Assembly (NCBI GenBank): GCA_017963875.1
Contig: JAGCTA010000237.1
Coordinates: forward strand, 1 to 13,497
Length of the DNA stretch: 13,497 bases
Reading direction: 5' to 3'
Origin: Victivallales bacterium
GTDB lineage: Bacteria; Verrucomicrobiota; Lentisphaeria; Oligosphaerales; Oligosphaeraceae
Of the stretch, positions 7,538 through 13,497 are shown piece by piece. Under the pieces are notes generated by a model, which saw only the letters and a list, made by a program, of their open reading frames with translations, did not search any database and was not told the DNA's origin. The position numbers were made by a program, and so were the translations under genes. Within the stretch, counting starts at the first letter, position 1. Every line of letters starts with the position of its first letter.

Positions 7538-7975
7538 ATGAAAAAAATCGTCTCCATTATCGCATTCGCATTAATCGTCACTTTCATCGCCAGTTGCCAA
7601 AGTTCCAGTACAGCGCTTTCAACCGCCAACAGCGAGCGCGATGCTTTCGTCGATGCGCAGAACACCTGGAAGGCTGGCGTTCATTCTTTCAATGACATGA
7701 AAGACGCATACGGGGCACCAAATAACTATGCAGATACCTCCAACGGAGGTTTTGCAGTCCGCTGGCTGCGAACCACGCGAGTCATCGTCCCTTCCCCCGC
7801 AACCGCCCCTGGCGGCGTTGTCAACGAAATCAATTCCGCACGATTCAGACCTCATCACTTCACTTCAGTAACCAGAAGTCTCGAAGCATTTTATGACGCA
7901 AATGGAATTCTAACGAATTTTCGAGTCAACCTTGTAGAACAGGAGAACCCAGTAGAACAGGAGAACCCAAAATGA
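7538..7975 (+). CDS. Small predicted lipoprotein, weakly BamE/SmpA-like
   Basis: The 145-residue protein starts with MKK and a hydrophobic stretch ending in a lipobox, IASC, with Cys20 as the predicted lipidated residue. It should therefore be exported and membrane anchored; Gln at +2 gives no inner-membrane retention signal of the Asp type. The mature part has a segment [14 protein letters not shown] and a later stretch [16 protein letters not shown]. These recall the 'ev...lG.P' and 'v.F..dG.v' ends of BamE/SmpA-like small outer-membrane lipoproteins, but the match is too weak to name it. The C-terminus ends in two exact VEQENP repeats coded by an 18-bp tandem duplication (7934-7969). There is no Shine-Dalgarno before the ATG, which lies 22 nt after nadC. 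The stop overlaps the fhs start (ATGA at 7972-7975). Confidence 0.8.
   Translation: MKKIVSIIAFALIVTFIASCQSSSTALSTANSERDAFVDAQNTWKAGVHSFNDMKDAYGAPNNYADTSNGGFAVRWLRTTRVIVPSPATAPGGVVNEINSARFRPHHFTSVTRSLEAFYDANGILTNFRVNLVEQENPVEQENPK
7934..7969 (+). repeat. Two perfect 18-bp tandem repeats spanning the fhs ribosome binding site
   Basis: Units 7934-7951 and 7952-7969 (GTAGAACAGGAGAACCCA) are identical. In the lipoprotein frame each encodes VEQENP; each also contains an AGGAG. The downstream AGGAG (7959-7963) lies 8 nt before the fhs ATG at 7972; the upstream copy is 26 nt away and probably idle. The perfect identity suggests a recent or actively changing duplication. Confidence 0.95.
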
Positions 7976-9741
7976 CACAAAAACTCGATCCAACAAAACT
8001 CGCCGACTGGCAAATCGCCGAAGCCGCCGAAGAATCCATGCTTTCTGTCAGCCAACTCGCGGATATCCTCGGCCTTAAGTCCGACGAACTTATTCCATGG
8101 GGTCGTCAATTGGCAAAAATCGACCAAAAGAAAGTCCTGGCACGTGTCGCAGGGGCAAAACAGGGAAAATACATCGATGTGACCGCTATCACCCCGACAC
8201 CGCTCGGCGAAGGAAAAACAACGACGACTCTTGGCCTCGTCCAGGGCCTTGGAAAAATCGGCAAACGCGTCTGCGGCGCTATCCGCCAGCCCAGTGGCGG
8301 ACCCACTTTCAATATCCAAGGATCTGCGGCAGGCGGTGGTCTCGCACAATGCATCCCGCTGACTCCTTTCTCCCTTGGCCTTACAGGAGACATCGACCGT
8401 ATCACCAATGCGCACAATCTTTCCATGGTCGCTTTGACCTCGCGCATGCAGCATGAACGCAACTATGATGATGAACGACTCGCAAAAAGCGGTCTCAAAC
8501 GCCTTGACATCGACCCCTCACGCGTCCAGTCCAAATGGGTGATGGACTTCTGCGCACAGGCGTTGCGCAATATCACTATTGGAAAAGGCGGAAAGATGGA
8601 CGGCTTTGAGATGGAGTCTGGCTTTGCAATCTCCGTCTCATCAGAACTCATGGCCATCCTAGCCGTCGCAAAGGATTTGGCGGACATGCGCAAGCGCATC
8701 GGCAGAATCGTCATGGCTTACAGCAAGTCTGGCGCTCCAATCACGACCGCCGATTTGGAAGTCGATGGTGCCATGACCGCTTGGATGGTGGAAGCGCTTA
8801 ATCCGACGCTGGCACAGTCATTGGAAGGTCAGCCGATTCTCGTCCATGCAGGCCCATTCGCAAATATCGCCATTGGCCAGAGTTCCGTCATCGCCGACAG
8901 AATCGGCACCGCCCTTTCGGATTACCACGTGACGGAGAGTGGCTTCGGTGCTGACATTGGATTCGAGAAGTTCTGGAACCTCAAATGCCGTTATTCTGGA
9001 CTCAAGCCAGACGCCGTTGTGCTCGTCGCAACCATCCGTGCACTGAAAATGCACGGCGGAGGTCCTGAAGTCAAGCCTGGCCTCAAATTGGACGAAGCCT
9101 ATACAAAGGAAAATCTCGGTCTGCTTGAAAAAGGCTGCGAGAACCTGCTCGCACATATCGAAACCGTCAAGAAATCTGGTGTCAGGCCTGTTGTCTGCAT
9201 CAACAGTTTCTACACAGATACGCCTGCGGAAATCAAACTCGTCCGTAAAATCGCTGAAGAGGCAGGCGCCTATTGCGCGCTTTCCGAACACTGGCTCAAA
9301 GGCGGTGAAGGCGCAGTTGAATTGGCAGAAACCGTCATCAAGGCCGCCGATGAACCCAATAACTTCCACTTCCTCTATGAACTGGATACGCCGCTTGCGA
9401 AACGCGTCGAACTCATCGCTCGGGAAGTCTATGGTGCGGATGGCGTCGATTTCCTCCCCGAAGCGCAGAAGAAACTCGAAATCCTGGCCAATGACCCAGA
9501 TGTCGCGACCATGGGAACATGCATGGTCAAGACGCATCTAAGCCTTTCACACGATCCTACCATCAAGGGCCGCCCGCGCGGCTTCCGTCTGCCTGTACGC
9601 GACATCCTGCTCTACAAGGGCGCGGGCTTTGTCGTTCCCGTTGCAGGCGACATCAAACTGATGCCTGGCACAGCCTCCAATCCAGCCTACCGCCGCATCG
9701 ACGTCGATGTCGAAACAGGAAAGGTGAAGGGATTGTTCTAA
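7972..9741 (+). CDS. fhs: Formate--tetrahydrofolate ligase
   Basis: The 589-residue cytoplasmic enzyme joins formate to tetrahydrofolate with ATP to give 10-formyl-THF for purine synthesis and, in acetogens, the methyl branch of the Wood-Ljungdahl pathway. The ATP-binding P-loop [11 protein letters not shown] (76-86) is intact, as are [46 protein letters not shown] and [12 protein letters not shown]. The end [19 protein letters not shown] differs slightly from the commoner MPGLP form. The protein is about 30 residues longer than the usual ~556-560. AGGAG at 7959-7963 lies 8 nt before the ATG, which overlaps the lipoprotein stop. Fhs alone does not show acetogenesis; no other Wood-Ljungdahl gene is visible here. 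It is the last gene of the rseP-fhs operon. Confidence 0.97.
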   Translation: MTQKLDPTKLADWQIAEAAEESMLSVSQLADILGLKSDELIPWGRQLAKIDQKKVLARVAGAKQGKYIDVTAITPTPLGEGKTTTTLGLVQGLGKIGKRVCGAIRQPSGGPTFNIQGSAAGGGLAQCIPLTPFSLGLTGDIDRITNAHNLSMVALTSRMQHERNYDDERLAKSGLKRLDIDPSRVQSKWVMDFCAQALRNITIGKGGKMDGFEMESGFAISVSSELMAILAVAKDLADMRKRIGRIVMAYSKSGAPITTADLEVDGAMTAWMVEALNPTLAQSLEGQPILVHAGPFANIAIGQSSVIADRIGTALSDYHVTESGFGADIGFEKFWNLKCRYSGLKPDAVVLVATIRALKMHGGGPEVKPGLKLDEAYTKENLGLLEKGCENLLAHIETVKKSGVRPVVCINSFYTDTPAEIKLVRKIAEEAGAYCALSEHWLKGGEGAVELAETVIKAADEPNNFHFLYELDTPLAKRVELIAREVYGADGVDFLPEAQKKLEILANDPDVATMGTCMVKTHLSLSHDPTIKGRPRGFRLPVRDILLYKGAGFVVPVAGDIKLMPGTASNPAYRRIDVDVETGKVKGLF

Positions 9742-9751
9742 AAGTCAGTTC

Positions 9752-9794
9752 AGGTGCCCGTCGATAGGCATTTTGCTGAAACAGGCGAGCACCT
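9752..9794 (+). terminator. Weak candidate terminator after fhs
   Basis: AGGTGC (9752-9757) pairs with GCACCT (9789-9794), extended inward by two more G-C pairs after one mismatch. The loop is long (about 25 nt) and may hold a small inner stem. A moderately T-rich stretch follows (ATTATTCTGCATTGTCTTTTG). It lies just after the fhs stop where an operon end is expected, but the long loop makes it a poor intrinsic terminator. Confidence 0.35.
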
Positions 9795-9874
9795 ATTATT
9801 CTGCATTGTCTTTTGTTGTTGGCTCTATTCCCCAAGAGGGTCGGTAATTGCTCATGTCAAGGTGGCTCTGCCAA

Positions 9875-9977
9875 GACCCCGCAGGGGTCAAATATCAGTA
9901 ACCCCAGGTTGAGCAAAGCGAAACCTGGGGGACGCAACCCTCTACAGGATAACGACCTCGAAGAGGTCGAACCTATC
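9875..9977 (+). repeat. Intergenic three-hairpin repeat element, intact copy
   Basis: Three stem-loops follow each other: GACCCC-GCA-GGGGTC (9875-9889), CCCCAGGTT with AACCTGGGG around an 11-nt loop (9902-9930), and CGACCTC-GAA-GAGGTCG (9953-9969). All three stems are perfect. A degenerate second copy lies at 13352-13451, with the block from GGTCAAATATC to CCCCAG identical at 20 of 22 positions and a shared TCGAACCT end at matching spacing (89 versus 86 nt). No T-tract follows any hairpin. An open frame runs through it from 9813, but the palindromes argue against coding. It looks like a REP/BIME- or MITE-like genomic repeat; mobility is not shown. Confidence 0.85.
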
Positions 9978-10031
9978 CTCTTGGAGAATAGAGCGTTGTT
10001 GTTAATTTCTCGAAAACTGTTCCCTTCCATA

Positions 10032-10718
10032 ATGCTTACTCATGAACAAAAACGAATCAACTGGTTCAGGCATTGTCTGAAGGAGTTCCATAGATCCGAA
10101 GGTGAGGAATGGGCCAATGGCATAACTCATTTCATCGGAGTTATCTTCAGCGTGGTTGCCATCACGATGATGGCGATATTCTGTGCCCAGAACCGTTCCG
10201 CGATCTACACGGTCAGCTGTGCAATCTACGGCACATGTCTTCTGGTAGTTTACAGTGTCTCCACTCTTTACCATATCATCAGGGATTTCAAGCCGAAATG
10301 CATTTTTCAGTTGCTTGATCACTGTTCAATATATCTCTTGATAGCAGGAAGTTACATGCCGTTTACTCTGCTGGTGCTCGCACCGCAGAAGGCCTGGCTG
10401 ATGTTTGGAATCGAATGGGGACTCGCCTTGACTGGAATCCTCGTGGAATGCCTGTGCTCAAGGCGCATAGCTGATATCATTTCGCTTCCCATCTTCATCA
10501 TTATGGGCTGGCTGATTGTCACGACTTTTGTCGATGTGTACCGCAATCTGAACGTCCCCGCATTTGTGCTATTGTGCGTAGGCGGCGGGACATATACCAT
10601 CGGGGTGATTTTCTTCCTATTTGACAAAGTGCCGTACATGCATACTGTGTGGCATGTTTTTGTCTTGCTTGCAAGTATCTGCCACTGGGTGGCAATCACG
10701 TTTTTCATCGTTTTATAG
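10032..10718 (+). CDS. Hemolysin III / YqfA-type PAQR-family membrane protein
   Basis: The 228-residue protein has about seven hydrophobic segments and the conserved set of the HlyIII/PAQR (CREST) superfamily: EEWANGITHFIG near the N-terminus, STLYH (Ser77, His81), LDHCSIYLLIAGSYMPF (Asp96, His97) and HTVWHVFVLLASICHW (His204, His208). The Ser/Asp/His residues are those proposed to form a metal site for a membrane hydrolase. Despite the name, a haemolytic role is not established for most members. The frame is open back to 9813, but that would read through the hairpin repeat; ATG 10032 gives the normal family N-terminus and length (about 220 aa). No clear Shine-Dalgarno precedes it. It is the first gene after the repeat-bearing spacer and probably starts a new transcript. 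Confidence 0.9.
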   Translation: MLTHEQKRINWFRHCLKEFHRSEGEEWANGITHFIGVIFSVVAITMMAIFCAQNRSAIYTVSCAIYGTCLLVVYSVSTLYHIIRDFKPKCIFQLLDHCSIYLLIAGSYMPFTLLVLAPQKAWLMFGIEWGLALTGILVECLCSRRIADIISLPIFIIMGWLIVTTFVDVYRNLNVPAFVLLCVGGGTYTIGVIFFLFDKVPYMHTVWHVFVLLASICHWVAITFFIVL

Positions 10719-10735
10719 CCGATACAGACGCCACC

Positions 10736-11518
10736 ATGCTTTCATCCCGTGAAAAAAGCATCATCGCCGCAATGTCAAACAGGCACCTTCGCAAGAAACA
10801 GCCGTTTTTCATTGCCGAAGGGCTTCGCGTCTGCCGCGAGGCGGTAACAAGACAGCCTGGCTGGGTTAGGCTTGCTCTTCTCACTGAAGACTTTGCGGAG
10901 ACAGCCTTGGGGCAGGAATTCCTTGCCGAATGCCTCCACAACAACATCCGTTCTGAAACAGTTGCAAATGATGTTTTCGCCCCTTTGGTAGAAACGGAAA
11001 CACCGCAAGGTGTCCTATGTCTATGTGACCGCCCGTCATTTGGAATTCCAGAAATGTTGCCCAAGCCCTTTGCGCTTATTCTAGACCAAATTTCCGAGCC
11101 TGGCAATTTTGGGACCATCCTCCGTACCGCCTGGGCAGTCGGGCTTCAAACGCTCTGGCTTGTCAAAGGCGGTACAGACCCATACGCGCCGAAAGTCGTA
11201 CGCTCAGGCATGGGAGCGCAATTCGCCTTGTCTTTTGTCCTGTTTGACTCCCTTGCAGCCGCTCGCGACGCACTTTTCCATCTTGGCGGCAAACGCCTAT
11301 GGTGTACTGAAGAGTCGGCGGATATTTCCGTATTCGATGAAAAGGAATTCGTCATGGAAGAATCTGGCCTAGTCATTGGAAATGAGGCAAACGGCATCAG
11401 CGACACGTCCTTGGGAACGCCTGTCACCATCCCCATGCCTGGAAAAGCCGAATCGCTCAATGTCGCCCAGGCGGCAACGGTTTTTCTTTTCGAGGCCGTC
11501 CGCAGAAATCTTTTCTAA
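10736..11518 (+). CDS. SpoU/TrmH-family RNA 2'-O-methyltransferase
   Basis: The 260-residue SPOUT-class enzyme transfers a methyl group from S-adenosylmethionine to a ribose 2'-OH in rRNA or tRNA. An N-terminal substrate-binding domain (about 1-105, with QPFFIAEGLRVCREAV) precedes the knotted catalytic domain. Motif 1 is DQISEPGNFGTILRTA (117-132; Asn124, Arg130), motif 2 is VIGNEANGIS (213-222) and motif 3 is IPMPGKAESLNVAQAA (232-247). The layout matches RlmB/TsnR-like rRNA methyltransferases rather than the short TrmL type, but the target nucleotide is not visible. The frame extends to 10649 inside the hemolysin III gene. ATG 10736 is chosen because the family N-terminus starts there and it lies 17 nt after the upstream stop. 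No Shine-Dalgarno is seen. Confidence 0.92.
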   Translation: MLSSREKSIIAAMSNRHLRKKQPFFIAEGLRVCREAVTRQPGWVRLALLTEDFAETALGQEFLAECLHNNIRSETVANDVFAPLVETETPQGVLCLCDRPSFGIPEMLPKPFALILDQISEPGNFGTILRTAWAVGLQTLWLVKGGTDPYAPKVVRSGMGAQFALSFVLFDSLAAARDALFHLGGKRLWCTEESADISVFDEKEFVMEESGLVIGNEANGISDTSLGTPVTIPMPGKAESLNVAQAATVFLFEAVRRNLF

Positions 11519-11542
11519 CTATTTAGGAGCATTTGCCAACCG

Positions 11543-12499
11543 ATGGCCTTCCTTGAAGTCAACAACCTGCATGTGTGGTTTCCAATCCGCAAAGGCATTT
11601 TGAACCGCGTCGTCGGATATGTCCGCGCGGTGGATGGTGTGTCGCTGACACTTGAGGAAGGCGAGACGCTTGGGCTTGTCGGCGAATCTGGCTGCGGAAA
11701 AACCACGCTTGGCCGAGCCATTCTCGGACTTGAAAAAGTCCGTTCAGGGCAGGTTTTCTTCGACGGAGCGGAATTCACCGCGCTCCCTGAAGCCAAAAGA
11801 CGCCTGCTCAGAAAACGCTGCCAGATGATTTTCCAAGACCCATTTGCGTCACTCAATCCACGCATGACTGTGTTGGAACTAGTTACAGAAGGCCTTAAAT
11901 ATCATGGACTGCTTGGCGATGAATCCCTTTACGACGCTGGCTTGAGGCTGCTGAATGACGTTGGCCTTGGTTCAGATGCCCTCTACCGCTATCCCCATGA
12001 GTTTTCAGGCGGTCAGCGACAACGCATCAGTATTGCCCGCGCCCTCTCGCTCAAGCCTTCGCTTATCATCTGCGACGAGCCAGTCAGTGCCCTGGATGTT
12101 TCAGTTCAAGCACAGGTCATCAATCTGCTGATGGATTTGAGGGACAAATATCATCTGTCCTACATTTTCATCTCCCATGACTTGAGTGTCGTGAAAATCA
12201 TTTCCCAGAAAATCGCAGTCATGTATCTTGGTCATATTGTGGAAACAGGCCCTGCAAGCCAAGTTATGGAGCAGCCGTTGCATCCATATACCCAGGCACT
12301 GCTTTCTGCCGTGCCAGTCCCAGGGAAAACGACAGATAATAGAATCATCCTCAAGGGCGAAATGCCATCGCCAGCCAATCCACCGACGGGCTGCCCCTTC
12401 CACCCACGCTGCCCTCGGGCGTGCCCCGATTGCGCCAAAAGACTACCCGAAATCCGCCCTGTTTCAAAAGAACATTCCGTCGCCTGCGACAGGATATGA
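11543..12499 (+). CDS. Oligopeptide/dipeptide ABC transporter ATPase (OppF/DppF type)
   Basis: The 318-residue ATPase would power peptide (or nickel/oligosaccharide-type) uptake by a binding-protein-dependent importer at the inner membrane. Visible motifs: Walker A GESGCGKTT (47-55), Q-loop FQDP (97-100), signature FSGGQRQR (154-161), Walker B LIICDEP (174-180) and the H-loop His212. The C-terminal oligopeptide-transporter extension is complete, with HPYTQALLSAVPVP (247-260) followed by a Cys-rich part: Cys284, 290, 294, 297 and 315. In the OppD/DppD family such cysteines bind an iron-sulphur cluster. The OppD partner, permeases and binding protein are not adjacent. AGGAG at 11525-11529 is 13 nt from the ATG, longer than ideal, but no in-frame ATG, GTG or TTG lies closer. 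Confidence 0.93.
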   Translation: MAFLEVNNLHVWFPIRKGILNRVVGYVRAVDGVSLTLEEGETLGLVGESGCGKTTLGRAILGLEKVRSGQVFFDGAEFTALPEAKRRLLRKRCQMIFQDPFASLNPRMTVLELVTEGLKYHGLLGDESLYDAGLRLLNDVGLGSDALYRYPHEFSGGQRQRISIARALSLKPSLIICDEPVSALDVSVQAQVINLLMDLRDKYHLSYIFISHDLSVVKIISQKIAVMYLGHIVETGPASQVMEQPLHPYTQALLSAVPVPGKTTDNRIILKGEMPSPANPPTGCPFHPRCPRACPDCAKRLPEIRPVSKEHSVACDRI

Positions 12500-12510
12500 C
12501 CGCATAATCC

Positions 12511-13332
12511 ATGGGCTCGACGATGAATAATGAAACAACCAAACCTTTACGCAAGTTAAATGAATTCAAAAACATCTGCAAAGACGCAGCACACGCCTCC
12601 AGGCAATTTGAAATGCTGAAGGAGAACGACCATATCCTTGTCGGAATTTCAGGAGGTGAAGATTCGCTGACGCTCATGCATGTGCTTACCGAACTCCAAA
12701 GGCGCTCGCCTTTTCATTTTGAACTGACCGCCGCCACCGTAGACCTCGGTTTCCAGACGCTTGATACAACTGTGCTGGAGCAATACTGTCGCACACAAGG
12801 GTGGCCTTTTCAGATGATTCGACTCAACGGCGCGGAACTTCTACGCGAAAAGAATGCGGAAGACCGACCTTGCGCCCTCTGCTCGCGCCTTCGTCGAGGC
12901 CAGTTGCACGCCCTCGCCGATAAACTTGGATGCAATAAAATCGCCTTGGGACAACAACTGGACGACTTGTGCGTCTCCCTGCTCATTGCCCTTTTTCGAG
13001 GTGGCGGACTCAAGACAATGGGACCAAATGTCCCTGCGGACGCCGCCTCCAAACGACTTATCAGACCACTTTGCCTAATCGCAAAAGAAAGAATACACAA
13101 AATAGCGGAAATCGCGCAGTATCCAAAGGTCAAGTCATGCCCGTATGAGCAGAAATTGCAGAAGGATGGCGACCGATTCTTCCTCGAACAACTTCTCAAG
13201 CAGTTGGAACCCAGATTCAAGGACATTAAATCCGCCATGCTTCACTGCATGGGAGATGTCCGTCTGGCGCATCTGCTGGATACACGCTACCTCGACTACC
13301 TACAAAAAGACCCCGACGCGGGAAAACTATAA
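12511..13332 (+). CDS. TtcA-like tRNA thiolation / PP-loop ATPase family protein with altered motifs
   Basis: The 273-residue protein aligns by motif with TtcA, which makes 2-thiocytidine at tRNA position 32 using ATP and an iron-sulphur cluster. The PP-loop is SGGEDS (47-52), the CxxC pair is PCALC (Cys121 and Cys124), the later cluster cysteine is Cys210 in KVKSCPYEQ, and the C-terminal stretch AMLHCMGDVRLAHLLD matches the family end. Two motifs deviate: the PP-loop Lys of SGGKDS is Glu50, and the GHHxDD motif reads GQQLDD (147-152). It could be an active divergent paralogue with another target or a weakened enzyme. ATG 12511 lies 11 nt after the ABC gene; ATG 12523 is an alternative start, and neither has a clear Shine-Dalgarno. 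The degenerate hairpin repeat follows. Confidence 0.82.
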   Translation: MGSTMNNETTKPLRKLNEFKNICKDAAHASRQFEMLKENDHILVGISGGEDSLTLMHVLTELQRRSPFHFELTAATVDLGFQTLDTTVLEQYCRTQGWPFQMIRLNGAELLREKNAEDRPCALCSRLRRGQLHALADKLGCNKIALGQQLDDLCVSLLIALFRGGGLKTMGPNVPADAASKRLIRPLCLIAKERIHKIAEIAQYPKVKSCPYEQKLQKDGDRFFLEQLLKQLEPRFKDIKSAMLHCMGDVRLAHLLDTRYLDYLQKDPDAGKL

Positions 13333-13351
13333 GCCCTTTGAAAAGGCAACC

Positions 13352-13451
13352 CATTCCCGAAAGGTCAAATATCAATACCCCCAGACGAGCGTCAGCAAGC
13401 CTAGAGGTATGAGCAACCACAGTATTCGGCCTCAGAGAGATCGAACCTGCC
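13352..13451 (+). repeat. Degenerate copy of the three-hairpin intergenic repeat
   Basis: This stretch aligns end to end with the element at 9875-9977. The block 13363-13384 matches 9886-9907 at 20 of 22 positions, and TCGAACCT (13441-13448) falls at nearly the same distance. The stems are broken: hairpin 1 is reduced to CCC-GAAA-GG, hairpin 2 keeps only partial pairing (CCCCAG with CTAGAGG), and hairpin 3 reads GGCCTCAGAGAGATC. It lies 19 nt after the ttcA-like gene, the same kind of site (3' end of a gene cluster) as the intact copy. Confidence 0.7.
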
Positions 13452-13497
13452 CAACGCGGCAAAACTGCTTGAAAAGATTCGATTCCTGCTTCAGAAC

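Noticed and set aside
8818..9537. 239-codon open frame on the - strand opposite fhs
   Set aside because: It is antisense to a highly conserved gene, shows no recognisable domain, and is explained by codon bias of fhs.
9875..9977. CRISPR-like array
   Set aside because: The three hairpins differ in sequence and spacing and there is no repeated identical unit with spacers; it is a single multi-hairpin element.
9813..10031. N-terminal extension of the hemolysin III frame
   Set aside because: It reads through the three-hairpin repeat; the translated part is unlike the family, whose normal N-terminus begins at 10032.
13333..13497. Possible start of another gene at the window end
   Set aside because: The region is mostly the decayed repeat; no start codon with a ribosome site and open frame to the edge could be supported.

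Overview
All confidently called genes in this window lie on the + strand and are tightly packed. The window reads as an ordinary chromosomal segment of a diderm bacterium: it has a site-2 protease (RseP), a lipoprotein signal peptide and a WecA-type polyprenyl-phosphate sugar transferase. Fhs and a dense, moderately GC-rich layout fit an anaerobe. The gene style, including an M24/amidohydrolase pair and three-hairpin intergenic repeats, brings to mind Lentisphaerota or another PVC lineage. That placement is an inference from style, not something the sequence proves. No rRNA, tRNA, CRISPR array, transposase or phage gene was seen.

Region 1 (1-2294) is an apparent catabolic cluster. It holds the 3' end of a beta-sandwich protein (possibly a heparinase II/III-like polysaccharide lyase), an M24 'pita-bread' hydrolase that lacks most of the usual metal ligands, and an amidohydrolase-2 enzyme with an intact metal site 2 nt downstream. 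It closes with a clear hairpin terminator at 2271-2294.

Region 2 (2295-9741) is a probable seven-gene operon of housekeeping functions: rseP, cmk, a YbgC-like thioesterase, a WecA/MraY-family transferase, nadC, a small lipoprotein and fhs. Neighbours overlap (ATGA or 20 nt) or are separated by 12-22 nt. The RseP homologue is enlarged to about 663 aa and seems to carry four PDZ-like repeats. An 18-bp perfect tandem duplication at the lipoprotein/fhs junction copies both the lipoprotein C-terminus and the fhs ribosome binding site.

Region 3 (9742-10031) is a 290-bp gene-free spacer with a ~100-bp element made of three perfect hairpins. Region 4 (10032-13332) holds a hemolysin III/PAQR-family membrane protein, a SpoU/TrmH RNA methyltransferase, an OppF/DppF-type ABC ATPase without its transport partners, and a TtcA-like tRNA thiolation protein with substitutions in two signature motifs. 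A second, decayed copy of the hairpin element follows it (13352-13451).

Several longest-ORF starts run back through terminators, repeats or upstream genes, so internal ATGs were chosen at 1451, 2476, 5575, 10032 and 10736. I did not find an obvious new multi-gene system. The items most worth checking are the ligand-poor M24 enzyme paired with an amidohydrolase, the altered TtcA-like protein, the four-PDZ RseP and the three-hairpin repeat family.
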